Origin: Mesaphorura yosii
Lineage: Eukaryota > Arthropoda > Collembola > Poduromorpha > Tullbergiidae
NCBI GenBank assembly: GCA_009869945.1
Contig: WIXG01000009.1
Coordinates: 124,001-188,000, forward strand
Length of the DNA stretch: 64,000 nucleotides
Direction of reading: 5' to 3'
Within the stretch, counting starts at the first letter, position 1; every line of letters begins with the position of its first letter. This document shows positions 22,578-35,900 of the stretch, in pieces. Both the position numbers and the translations under genes were made by a program. The notes under the pieces are model-generated. The model had not been told where the DNA came from and made no database searches. It saw only the letters and a program-made list of their open reading frames with translations.

Positions 22578-25500
22578 GTCCAATAGTTTATTCCATTAAT
22601 ACTCCACGTCGTAGTCGCAGGCGTAATAAAGTCGTAGACACAGACAATAAATTACAGGGGAATAAAATTTAAGACGTTTTGAAGTCTTTCCGTATGAAAT
22701 ATATTCTAGTGCGTGCGAACAGCGAACGAAATTTGCCAAGCAAGGTCGGATCGGAGAATGCGAACCGGGCGAAGAATGAAGGAAATGAGTGAAAGTGAAA
22801 CAGCCAAACCATGAAAGCTTGAAGAGGAAGCTGGAACGAGGAAATGGTTTGTTGTCTTTCTCCGTCCAACGCGGGCACGGGTGCAGCAGCAGGAGATCTT
22901 CTCTCTTCATCTCGACGAGATCATAATCGTAAAAGATCTAATCTTTCTCCTCCTATTAAGTCACTTTCTCAGCATCAGCATCGGCATCTTCGGCATGAGC
23001 TGCTTCTCTTCTGCTCCATCCTTCACTTGACGGCAGGAGCGTGACAGAGCGCTTAAAAAGGTTTCAGTAATATAATAATAAGAGTAATATCCAGAAAACA
23101 TGCGAATGCTTTCACGTTCCAGACCCGGTCCCCGTTCCACTTCATTCCACCATCGTTTTTCGGTGTGATGGCCCATCGCTGCTCATCACCGTCTCTGCTG
23201 CTGCTGGAATTCTGTCACTGTCGACAATTTTAAAGAGGCATTTGAATATGACATAAGAGGATCTGAAATCAAACGAATTCTCAAACTCACTTACGCGATT
23301 CACGATTTTGAAGAGGTGAGAATTTGAAACTGCTTAATTGACAGCCATTAAAAGTCAATTACTATTCGAGTGTTCTTAATTTGCTAGTCAAGTCTTGAAA
23401 CCAGTGAACAGTGACGGCGATTGTGGGACAACGACAAAAGACAAGTCTTTCAATTCACTTTGCAGTTTCAACTCAATCAGCTAAGAAATCTTTTCTTAAT
23501 GAGTTCAAGAGGACACTCAATAAAATGCATCGAATGAATTTTTTACGAACTCAAATTAACTTTAACTAAGGAGATTCATTCTCGTTGGAGTTATTGGTAT
23601 CCATGATCTGGTGGATTCGTCGGTGCGAATTGTTGCTGTTTCGTATTTGCGCATTTCTTCCAATAACACTCATGTTGAGCAAGTTCTGAATTCATATTTT
23701 GGTTGCACAGTAGGATTAGTACATGGAAGCAGAACTGGCACTAGAAAATGATTTATTCCAGCATGAAATTTCAAAATGCATAATAATGAACACGCGAAAT
23801 GGGAACTGGAATTCTGAAATGGAATTACTAGGCTTAAAACAAAGTAGCATTGCAATTGTTCGTTCCAGGTTGTAATTTCCGTGCTTATGCACCCGTGTCG
23901 AGTCGGGCCGGGTTTCTGGCTTAAACTGCCCGTGAAGTGTGCCGTTCGTAGGCTCGTTTCCAAGAGCATGGCGCTTACTTTGAGTAAATCCCCTTCGACC
24001 ATTGCCTTAATCCAATTAGAAGATTTAGAAAGAATCCAGCCATGAGCCGCGAGTTTACGTGATAATCTTTACTGCATTAAATTCCCCATTGGAATTTATA
24101 ACCACTTTATTCTTCCGGCCCGACCAGTGCAGTATTGCACTGGGAAAGGCCAGTGAGAAAAGAAAGGAAGAGGGTCATAAAAATATCTGTTCTCTGTTGT
24201 TATTTTTCCTCAAGCTCTTTAATACCACATAATACCGACACTCCAGACGAGCCAGCCTTCATGCCTATGCCCGTGTCCGTGTCAAGGAGAGATCCGGTAG
24301 TCATTTTTATGGCCTACTAAGAATGAAATCTCAAACTCGTTTGGACGAAGCGTGAAAGCCAGCAACGGGTCATGAAGCCGACCGGAGACCAACACCACGA
24401 ACCGAAATAGCTCACAGGAAACATTGAAGAATTGTTGTTGGGAGAAAGAAATTTGCCATTTTCTTCGTCTTCACAAAACAAGGCAGGCTAAGCAAGGCGA
24501 AAGTCCAAGGCCGCGAGAGGCAAGAAAGTAATTCGAGATGAGACACAACCTGGAATTCACACTTCCAGGTTTTCTGCATGCCTGCAAGTACTACAAAGGA
24601 GTAAATGGCAAGCAAATGGAGGAGGTTTGGCGAGAGGAATGGAGAATAATGGAAAGAATTTACGAGCGGCCGAGTGTGAAGGACTCTTCGGGGACTCTGT
24701 GATTTGCTTGGTTTTGGTCACCACGATCACAAAAATACAAATGAAATCAGAAAACTCGATACTTCAGTCCAATACTAGACACTACAGCTTAGGACAAGAA
24801 AATGGACGAACGTTGCCGGTCAATGTGGCATGACGTGTAGACTTTCACCGAGCCGTAACCGTATTGAGCTGAGCCCCATGTGAGTTGCATCACCAGTCGT
24901 AAAATAATACGATAATTCTACTCAGAAGTAAATCAAAATCAAATACGATTTGGAATCTCACGTCAGAGCACCTGAGAGGCTTTCGGGATTTACTGTAGGA
25001 ATGGCTTCAAGTGAAGTCCGATTGCTTTACTTAACTGGGCTGACTGGTCTTTTGTATATTTTTTAACTTCATGTTCCGCGTCGTAGCCGTCTTACGCTAC
25101 GATGAATTGATTGAGTACGACAGCCCATTTGAATTCTGTCTCTTCACGATCCGTTAGGCTTTACGCCCACGTGTTGTATTGGACTCTGGGAGCTCGAATG
25201 GCTCGGATAACTGAAACAAGGCAAGGGATCAGGTGTTCAATTGCTATCATGGTGTCTTTAAGGTGTCTTCATGCGAATTGATCGTGCTAGTCTAAATTGA
25301 CTTCAACTTCGCCTTAAATCACCTGTTCACTTAATCAAAATCCTTTTGCTGGACTTATACTTCTCTTGTTTGATTTATTATTATAAATTAATTTGGCCAA
25401 CGCACCGTACGGCAGCAGAAATCCGAATTTTGTCTTAAACTTGACTCCATTTAATAAAGCTTCGAACAGAAACCCGACTACGGTCAAAATTAACCTGGAA

Positions 25501-27240
25501 ATATTTTTATGATTGAACAAAGGCGCACAACGCACAACGTTTCCGCACTATTCTGGGAGAGCAGCAGATGAGCAAGTAAAAGTTAATGAAAAACCACGGA
25601 GCAGAACCATGACATGATTAGGCAATAAATCTTGCTGCCCATTTCTCATATCATGGCAAGATTAATCTTCGTCTTCATTGCAAAGCGAAAAGCCAAGAGA
25701 ATACATGGAGATGCTCCCTCATCGAATATCTGGGCTTCATTTATTAATACAGCTTCGGTTATTACATCTCTGAAACCTTAAAACGGCTTTGGTAATCTTC
25801 ATTGTCTTACAGATGGCCTATTTCCTTGCCTTCTCATTGCGTTGCGAAATCAACGCTCGCCTGCTCAAGTTTACTGCCCGCATCCTGTTTTTATCTGTTT
25901 CGAATCCTATGGCTTTCTTTTCGACGTGTTTTCTTAGCAATTCGATTCTATTCAATTTCATTGCACTTATAAGAGTTCCCTGAAGATATTTCTTATTTAT
26001 ATTTTCTATTATAAAATGTTATATTCGCGTAATGACGCAATAATACTTTCCTTCATGTTGAAATTATTTTGTGCCTTGCCTCGTCTCAGAGCAGGGAAAA
26101 CTTTGAAATGCCAGATAAAATGTGGGATTGCAAAATGGCATAACTTTCTCTTCTTTCGTTGTATTTGTGTACAATTCAATGCAAAGAGATTACGGACTTT
26201 TCCATTTCCTTCTCTGTGTGCCTGAATCGAAAGAAATCGTCCACAGTGCGCATTTCTGCGGAGCGGAGAAAGTTATGGAAAATGGATGACAATAGATTGT
26301 TCAACGAAAAATCTGAAGAAATAGAAATAAAAAATCTGTCAAAATGTCTTGGGTGCTTTCTCCTCCTTTTGCTTACAAGAAAATAAGTACTGCCATGCCC
26401 ATAAAGAAGTCGCTCGCTCTGAAGCATCATTTTTTGAGTGTATCATTTCTATTTATAAAATGGGAAAGTGCCAGATAGAAAAGGTATCCGCTCGAGTCGG
26501 CATTATTACATAGTATTTTCAGCAGAAAGCAATAAATCATTGACGTGGAGTGTATGACTCATGAAGGCTCATGAAGAGGCGTTGCTTCAAGTTGTTGGTT
26601 TCAGGATGATTTCAACTTTCTCCTGTCACGATCGTACAAAAAGCGCAAAACCGTACACGATCAATTTATTGCTTAACGAAGATTTTTATTTCATTACCAC
26701 GCTGAAAGAGATACAGAAGATAGATAGGCGAAAGGCAATAAGTTCGTCCAACTTTGAAATGGCGAGCTAAATACTAAAAATAGTTTCCAAACTTAAAAGT
26801 TATAGATGGGTCTTGCTTCTGTTTCTTCCTCCGGCAATTTTCCAGCAGATTATTTCCTCAAATCTTACATAAATACTTGTAGAAAAGTTGGAAACTTGAG
26901 TAAACAAAGTTAAAGAAAGGAATCCATTTCAGCTAACGCCAGGCGTGATGTGGAGCGAATCGAATCAGGACATGGACGTAGAATTGAATGGAGTGAAGGA
27001 AGGTCCCAGGGCATGGCAGTATGGTTGTGGTTGTGTAATGGAATGAAGTGCTGGATTGCCAAGCCAGTGTGAATTTCGTCTTGGGCTTCTTTCGTTTGGG
27101 AAAGTTCACGTAGACTAAGTAAATTCTTGGAATTCTCTCATTAACACAACATTATTCCGATTCCACCAGCCAGGACAGCACAGCAACGGCGACGAATTAT
27201 TTACTTCCTGACTCCGGTTCAAGAGCTCTGAACTCTGAAT

Positions 27241-28768
27241 CTACTTTTTTCCACCTTCAGCACCAAAACTTCGAGAACAAACAATCAGAAGAACATCATG
27301 AGCTGCAATTGCAAGTATACAGATTAAGGTCATGATCCAATTAAGCCCAAACGTTGTAATTGAGTAGACATATACCGTAACGATGAAAATGCAGATTCCA
27401 ATTAGCAGCGTAAGTTCAAACACGGTGGCTGCAATCTTAAATTGAGTGGTTTCACATCCTTGAAGCACAATCTCGTCGAAAAATGGTTCGTAGCCACACG
27501 GGTGCCTCTAAAACGCGACAATCATCGTTATCAGTGTGATTTCCTTCATAATTTAACTATTTTACACTTTTTAAACGCACTTACTCAATAGTCACAGCAT
27601 CCCTTCGGGTAGAACGCAATCTCTGGTCCATAAGCACTCACAAGATTCGTCTCGCCCCAATCCGCCGGTCCATTTATCCCACAACAGTGAAACTACGAAC
27701 AGATGATTGGACGCTATGGAGCCAGCCGGCTTTTGTGTGGGATGCACGAAGTAAAGCGCTTTTAGAATCCGACGTTTCTTACGTTTCTTTGAGTGCTATC
27801 CCAAATGTCGACGTACGAGCTTTCGTTCATAGACTCTGTCATCAGGCGCTTGTACGCTAGACTCGGCAGCTCGGTGCACCAGCAAATTAGGACCACTAGT
27901 AAATAGGAAACCATGAGAAAGTAAATTATCCATCTCTGCAAAACATAAAACGTTGGAGAACAGTTAATTCGTTAATTACAGTGCTAAATGCAGGTTGACC
28001 TTCATTGAAAGCTCAACTTACAATCAGGCGCATGCACCGCAATTTAGAAATGTGGCACGACTTCGGGTCAGGGAAACAGACGATCAAGAAGCTGTACAAG
28101 CAGACTGCCAGTGTGGCTCCGACAAACTCCCAGACACTTCCAAACCCTCGTAGCGGCTCAAAGACGTTGGTGATTGTCATTTTTGAGTGGGAAAATTGCA
28201 AGAAGTTGTATACGTAGTTGATGACTCCCGGAAGGAATGAAACCAACATCTGTTACGTGTTAAAAGATCTCATTAGCATTGCGTCTTTTGCAATGTTTTG
28301 AGACAAATTGCTGTTGCGGTCAGTTTTTTATTACGAGCGTGATGAGCACAAGGAACGTGACCGTGTCCTTCAACCTCGCAATAAGATGTGATCTTTGGCT
28401 CAGATCCGGGATGATTTTCACTCCTTTGCGGCGGTCCCCTCCCTTCAAATCCGTTACAAACACGTGGAGCGCAGCGAGCGAGGCTTACGGAGTGAGTTTC
28501 AGTTTGTGCCTTCCAGTCTTTTTCCCGGTGAACGCTTTCTTTGGTTTGAGCTCCGCAATGGGAACCGTGACATACTTCTGGAGATTTGGCTCCGGAAGCC
28601 AGTCGCGGCTTTTGTCTCCGACTCTGAGCCGCTGCTGCTGAAAGGAGCTGCGTTGCTGTTGCTACTTGTTGCTGTTGCGTGACTGTCCTCGGCCGGCTCA
28701 TGGACAACAATCTCTGGGATCGTGATGCTAACGTCTGGCATCGACGAGTCTGCCGTATTGTCACTCAT
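27241..28768 (-). CDS. Tetraspanin-family membrane protein with an in-frame TGA at the exon 5/6 junction
   Basis: Exons (minus): 28576-28768, 28335-28438, 28022-28249, 27783-27935, 27585-27692, 27241-27507; after exon 1 every junction is phase 0. Order: a Ser-rich cytoplasmic N-terminus of about 75 aa; TM1 (TVTFLVLITLMLVSFLPGVI); TM2 (EFVGATLAVCLYSFLIVCF); TM3 (RWIIYFLMVSYLLVVLICW); a large extracellular loop with the tetraspanin signature FHCCGINGPADW, then YPKGCC, a further Cys (HPCGY) and LQGC; TM4 (TVFELTLLIGICIFIVTVYV). An extra hydrophobic stretch (NWIMTLICILAIAAHDVLLI) follows before the basic end. Tetraspanins organise other membrane proteins at the cell surface. The last codon of exon 5 (27587-27585) is TGA, directly before GTAAGT. 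Read literally the protein stops at 261 aa without TM4; if that codon is decoded it is 350 aa. Exon 6 clearly belongs to the family, so the gene is either full-length with a TGA problem or recently broken. Confidence 0.8.
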
Positions 28769-31700
28769 TTTTATAACAAAAGTAGCATGACGTTTCTAAG
28801 AATATTTTTTAAGAATTCAGCATGTGTAATGTCATAATTTTCCGGTAGCAGACAGCATTCATTCACAAATTGACTCCCAATTTATTATTCTCATCATCAG
28901 AGTTAGATTTGCTGGACTTTCGTCCACCCGTCAAACTTTCCCGTGTCATGGCATCTAATTGCTGCAGGCAGGTATGAGCAAATTTAAGCTTGGAATCTAG
29001 AATCGGCACAAAAGGAAGCCACAGAGTTCAAATACCCAAAGATCAAGTACGAGCAAGTCAAGTCAGGGCCAACGAGTAGTGCTTGAACGGGTAAGGAACC
29101 GGGCATTAAACAATTACGATATGGTTCCACGGAGAATCTCAAACAATCGCCGCGGCTGTGCTGCGCCTTACCACGACACGGCCATTGTGGGTTGCCATCA
29201 AGAGGAAATGGTTACCTCTAATTCGTAGTGTGTGCAATTTGCAGTGAAGCATTATTTATACGTGCAACTTATCTTTACTTTCTGGGCATCACAAAAACCA
29301 CGCCACAGAGGAGTGATACCGGCTGAATGCTACGGCTAAGGTTAGCCTGGAAGAGAAGAATGCTCGGAGTGAAGGCATCGAGTCCAAGAGCTCCCAACGG
29401 ACTATTTTGTGTTGGCAGCCAAACCACTAAACCATGTAACATGTACCACAAAAGTAACTAACTCACGCTCACGTTGAAGCTCCAATGCAATCTCGTCGGA
29501 TTGACCTTTTCCTTTTGAACTTTCTCTACACGTGCCGGCCAATTATTGAGTTGATGTAAATATAGCAAACAGCTAATTCCACTGGCTCGAAATCAAAGAA
29601 TTCAACGTAGCACGAAATAATGCAAAATTCGGCTTGTGCATTGAATCAATTTTTATCTTTTATTATTTTGAAAGCTCATAATTTCTTACCACTTCAGAAA
29701 ACAATTTTTGCCGTTGTTTCTAAAACTAAAATATGTTGTCTACATTTCATTTCATGTGGCGCGTACGCATTTAAAACGCTACAAGTCTAAAGTTCTAAAA
29801 TTCCATAGCTCATAGTGATTGAAGGTCCGTGGCGAAAGAAGAATTCAAATTCGAGCACGCTAGGCATGTGGACTAGAGAACTTAACACAAGTCATAGGCG
29901 TACTTAGGATTAACTACTTTTCTAATGCTAAATAGTAAAATCAAGTGTATAAATTAAAGATCAAGTTTTGGTAACTGAAACACGACGCTTGGTTTGACGC
30001 TGGACGACGCGGATTCACTAATTCACTGGTTTTCACTGAACAGATGACTACGAGGGAAAAGAACAATCGAATCGCGGTTAGCACAAAGGAATACAGTAAA
30101 ATTGGCTCTAGCTGACTACGTGGGTTGCTTAAGAAGACTAAAGCTTAATAATCGTAGGCAAACCGCACGTAAACGTAATCGTAATACCTTCGACTTTCGA
30201 CTATAGTAATACACTTTGTAGGAAGAGAAACCGAAAAAAGTTTCTATTCGCTCATTGTCTTTCGCCATTTCATGGAAATTAAGAGAATAATCGCGCAGAG
30301 CAGAGCGAGCGTTTTTTGCACTTGTAGCATGAGAATAGAAGAAGTTGTAATAAAAACATGCAGAATGCAGAACAGAATGGCCACGGCCAAGTCGCTAAAG
30401 ATTGTTCTCATTTCATGGTAAACCTTACCTTAAAAACTAGCAACTAGTAAAATCTTCCGCGTAGGTAAATATATGTAAACTTTTCGCCTAAAATCTAAAT
30501 CTTACCAACTCTTAATTACCAACTTTTTCATTTTAATAGCTCAGCTTTTGATATTGGTCTGGTTTCAATTGTTGATTATTCATATTTGTTAAGAACCTCA
30601 AAATTCTTGGTCTAGCTAATAAAATGTGTTACTAAACGACTACACTTCTACACAAGCTAATCTACGACACGACGATGACAATGAGACAAAATTACAATTT
30701 ACATTTTACAATTTGCACGTTAATTCACATAAGAATAATATTAATTCATCACATTAAAGGGATTTCCTATGTTTATTCCTTTGCTCCTCCTTGCTGTTTG
30801 TCATAATTTTACGTTTTACAGGTTGACTATGTGCCACACTCTCAAAACCAGTAAACTACACTAAAATACGTGTTACATGTACAAATATGTACAGAATTAG
30901 CTTACAAATAGTTTAAAATTAGTTCAAGAAAAATGTTGACCCTCATTTCCCTTATCATGGCATGGCGTGGCTTAATTTTTGAATCAGCTCATTTGGTACG
31001 AATCGCAATCGTGAATTTTGATTCTCTTGGCTACTTTTTTATACAACGGTAAGCGTATTGGCATATATCTCCATCTTTCTTAGCCCTGCGCATAAATTCC
31101 GCCTTCGCATTACGTCAGTGAATTCATGAGGCACTCTTTTTTCATGAAGATCTTATTTTCAGTACTAACTTTAGTGCTTTCATTGCCGATTAATATTTGA
31201 CTCACGAGAATAAACACAGAATGACTGAGTGACAGAATGCAACTTCATTACTTTACACTTTACACGTTACAGGATAAAGGAGCTGGGAAAATCCTCCGGA
31301 AATTATGAATGGCACGTGCAGCAGGTGATAAACACCCATTTGAGTGGAAATTCATGCGATAAACAGGTTTCGAAGGATGAGGGAAAGCTAAAAAGTGCCA
31401 ATAAACGACCGATACCAAAACAAACGAAAGCCTATTGGCGCTTGAACAAAAAGTGAATGAAGATCAACTTTTTCGAACGCTAACGACTCAAATAACTGTA
31501 AAATGGTCCATCGTAAATTAAAAATAAGAGCAATCAGTTTCCTAAGTCGTAAATAATCACTATCCCAGTCCCACATGTAAGACAAAACGAAGAGAAATCG
31601 ATTCCAGCCAACTTTCTCCGAAGTGAAAGTCAGTTGAAGCACGATTTCTCGATACACGCCAACAACTTGACAATTACAGTGTAGCACCCAAAAATAAAAT

Positions 31701-32920
31701 CATACAATTACATACGTAACTTAATACACGTTGGAACTGAAACAAAGAACATAAAGAGTTGGTTTCTGACGGAAGCCTTGCATGAATTACACGGAGACGA
31801 TCCCAACAACAGCAGGCGCATCAATCAACATGGCAAAGACGACGAACGTGAACGTAAAACTGTGCAAACCGACAAATGAAAATCCACCTTGGCTAGTTCG
31901 ACTTTGACACAGACGTTAAACACATTCACAGTCACAAGATTTGTTTCAACAGTCTCTACGAGATTGGCAACAGTTTAGGACACGACTTTTGGTTGAAGAT
32001 TGCAAATTTTGTGGACGTATTTCAGAGAGTTCACAATTTGTACGTACAAAACTGAAAAGAAAAAGAAATGAAATCATAAACTTTGTGGTCGAACGTCAAA
32101 TTACCCTGATCTCCTTCAAGAATCACGAAGTGCAAAAGCAGTTTAGTATCAAGCAAGTTAATTAGCGTAGCATGGCAAAGAGCAGCAATAAATTAGTTTG
32201 TGACGAGTTCAGTCAAAGGAGCTATTTTTATGTCAAAGTATCAAAACTGCCTCTGTTCCACATTGACTTCAATGAACAGAAAGGTTCTTAATTACTTCTT
32301 GACAAGTTTTATGACTAGAAATAGAAATCAAGTTGTGAATACTTTGAATTAATACGTTGTAATGTAAGTTGCATGCAAAATGACTGACAAGCTGCAAACG
32401 GCAAACGTACGTGCAATGCAAGCACAACAACCACGATTATTTAAAATGCAGACCCATAACGCAATAATTGGCAAGCACAGACAAATAAATACGGCGTACT
32501 TTTAAAATATTCAAGCGTAGGTTTGTGGTCTTTATGCTTGAAAAGGGCTTCTATTTGGCACTTGGTAATACTAAAATATTCTTAATTGGATGGATGTGGA
32601 TAAGTCTCAACATTTTATTGTGATATGGGAAATGGGAACAAAAACGGGAGGTCGTAAATGTACTCGTGAATATTATGCTTATAATCAGAAAATAAAATCA
32701 TTTGCTTGTGTTTGTGCTTTGGCTTTTGTGATGAATTGTGTCCTAGCTTATCAATCACATTATTTGTCACCGTACTAATTAAGTAAAAAGTCGAAGAGAA
32801 GCAAGTTCAATTTCAAAATTCTTACAATGGCTTGATGTTGCATTGGCAATGTGCAAACTTCCCCCCACGGTTGGATTGTTGGTCAATTTGATACAGCGAG
32901 AAGATTGTACGAAGCAAAGT
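28769..32920. other. Intergenic stretch and CELF 3' untranslated region
   Basis: No supported coding sequence. It is AT-rich, with short overlapping open frames only. The right part should be the 3' untranslated region of the CELF gene; a minus-strand AATAAA at 32614-32619, about 300 bases after the stop, is one possible poly(A) signal. Confidence 0.45.
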
Positions 32921-35900
32921 TTAGTAAGGCTTGGCAGCGTCCTTTGACCTCTTCAGTTGAACTTTGAGTCTCTTCATCCCAACCTGGAAGCCATTCATGC
33001 TCTGAATTGCCAGCTGTGCAGACACGCCATTGTCGTACGACACGAAACCTGAAAACAGCAATCATGAAACGGTAAAGCTAACAACAAGATAAAAACAATG
33101 CCTGGAATAGAAAGAAAGTCGTCAATTCTATTGTACTACGAAGAAGGAAACATTCTTACCGAAGCATTTGCTAAGATTAGTTTGCTTGTCGATGAAAACT
33201 TTGGCAGAGATCTGAAATAAAGAAATCAAAGAATTTACCTCCGAGCTTTAAAGTTCGAATTATCTACTCTCTTCTCGTGTTTCACGTTTTTCTTTTCTCT
33301 CTCATATGTTCGGTTTCTTTTTCTCCACAATTTCTCTTCAGTCCTATTTTTTTCACTTTCTTGACCCCACGAACTGGGATTACCCGAACTGTTTTTAACT
33401 GTAAATTTTAATTCTAATAGAATGGAGACAGATAAGTTAAGACAATACTACACCACGGGCTTAAATACTGGAGAATTTGTGTGTGAGGTCATCGTGAATG
33501 GAATTAAGTGTGAAAACAAATTCAACCATGGCCCTAATGTGTGCACCCACGTGAAATTTTTCAAATCAGTTTGGACTGAAACAAATTCGGCTTAATTAAC
33601 TCTCCGATGTCTCTTTGTTTCACTTATGCCCTATTTCTTATGTTGAACTTCAGCAATTTGTTAACACTCTTTTTACATTCTAATAAATTGTAAAGCTTCT
33701 TGTAACCACTTACGACCGTGCCGTAGTTTGAGAACATTGAAATCAAGTCCGCATCACTCCATTCCGGTGGTAAATGGTAGATGAAGAGGTTAGCACCTTC
33801 TGGACCCTCAGCCTAGACAAACAGAAGTGAGAATGAGCTCAACGGGCCTTCAAGTATCAAATCATAGAGACAATGAAACCAAGAGACTTCCACAAATGCA
33901 TGCTGCTGCACAATTACGTATTTAAGATAAGAAATGACAAATTGTCTTCGAAACATACATTTACCTGCTTATTCACCGCTGATGAGCGTAGCGCGTTAGC
34001 ATATGCATTGTATCCTGCAATAGTCAAAGGCAAATATTAATTTGACACGAAATCATAAAACGCTTAAAGTCCTAAAGTCTCGCAAATAACAGCAATCAAT
34101 CAAAAAACCGCGCGTGTTCAAACGCTCACTAATGCAATGTAATTTGCTAATGCTCTGGCTTTTCTAAAATCTAAAGCCCAAGCACCATCCTCAAAATCTA
34201 AGTCGCAAACCAGACTAAACCAGAAATCATTTCTAAAACTTGAAGCAGCAAAGGCAACTCTGAACTCTTCTTTATCAACAAACCTGAAGGAAGACTGTTG
34301 CCAGTGGACAAACTGGCAAGGGAATTGGTGGATCCGATTCCATTTGCACCGTTACTAGCACCTGAACAAGGGAATTCTGGTCAAGACACGAGTAGGACGA
34401 GAAATGGGCGCCTCGGCTCGCAGAGATTTATTTAGCTAAGTTTTGCAGTGCAATAATTTTGATTCATGAGAATTCCTTCCACGTGTTGCTTATTGCTTAC
34501 TTAAATGGAAATTTCATTAAAATGTGCAGCAGCTTACCAGAGGGAGAAAGTGAAGCATGATTACCACCCATCGCAGCAGCGGCCAGAGCGGCTTGAACAC
34601 CGAGGACCATAGAATGTTGATTTGGTGAGACGCCGGAGAAATTCGCCAACGCGGCCAGCGTAGCCAAGTCATTGTTCGCAGTCGACGAATGTGACGCCGT
34701 GAGTCCAGCCAACGCTGCAGCGGGATTCGGTGAATTCAGAGCTGCAAGCCCGGGAATGCCCTGGATTCCAAGCGAGTTCAACTGCGAAAAATAATTGTTA
34801 CTTTGCTGTTGCTGCTGCAATTGCTGAAGGATATTCTCAACCAAGAGTTCCTGCGAGGACGGAGACACAAATACAAACCCGTGTAAGCAGACGTCACCGG
34901 AAGACTGATGACAGTCACAAACATAAAATTATTTTTAGCCTGTTCTCACCGAAAAGAACTGCTGGGGAACCATCGGATTCACTCCGGAAGCTGGACCCGA
35001 GAAATTGTTTATCATCGACGACTGAAGCTGTTGGTTCCTCTTCTGATCCTTATCCTTTTGCGTGTCGGCGAATTTCACGACGAGTGGCGAAGTGCAGCCC
35101 TGAACCAAAATTACCGTTTCAGAAATCGCACATCAGTTTATTTTCGGAAATATGCTGCTGTCATTTAATTACACTTTTACACTACAATTAACATCCAACA
35201 TGATTACGTACCAAATTATGCAACAATAACTTTTTCGGTAACATTTAACACTAACGCCGCAATTTATTGTGGCTGCAGGCGCAGGTGAGAGATAAACTTA
35301 GAAACGAAATGGACAAAGGTGTGTCAAGAGAAAAGACAAAAATCTTACCTCCATCGTAATTGAATGATGAAGAGCTTTGATGGCACTCTGGGCACATTGT
35401 TTGGACGCAAACGTAATAAACGCACATCCTGCACATGGAAAGACATGGAACGAAAAGTCACAAATGTCACAAATGAACAACAAAAGAGGTTTCATGTTTG
35501 AGCCCTCCTTCATAATACAAAAAGAGTCGGTTCAATTAACAAGAGTATTTGCTGAAAATCTAACAGGGCTCACAAAATACGGAACCCTAACTTGCTCAGG
35601 CATTAGCTGGTCATGTCCATTTGAGATTTCGGAGACGAACCGACGAACGATAGTTACGAAAACCTGGACCAGGTAGCCAACACCCAACATACATAGGCTT
35701 AATTGGACACTGCGCTCATTACTCGTTAGAAAAGAGCAAGGGCCACGAAAATTTTCTACAATGTAACTATGTAAGATAAATCTGAATTGGAAATATAAAA
35801 CCTTATTGTGGACCGTGGAAATGAGAGCAAGCTAATATGGAACGGAAACTAGACGCTAATACAAGTAGCAAAAACTAGAAGGAGCTGGAAAAAAGATCGA

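Larger units (their letters stand above)
14830..27240. other. 12 kb gene-poor stretch
   Basis: No complete gene can be supported here. It contains many overlapping open frames of 60-160 codons on both strands with poor codon structure, plus simple repeats: an ATC run near 14865-14879, a GGCAT pentamer run at 18753-18774 and an ATT run at 22551-22577. It probably holds introns and upstream exons of the gene ending at 14668 and upstream DNA of the neighbours. A possible eight-codon first exon (MVEGDLLK, then GTAAGC) lies at 23979-24002 on the minus strand. Confidence 0.4.

Noticed and set aside
28273..28764. 163-codon frame overlapping tetraspanin exons 1-2
   Set aside because: It is a shadow in another frame. 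Splicing at GTATGT (28575) to GAAGGGAG (28439) in the other frame restores the TM1-containing reading.
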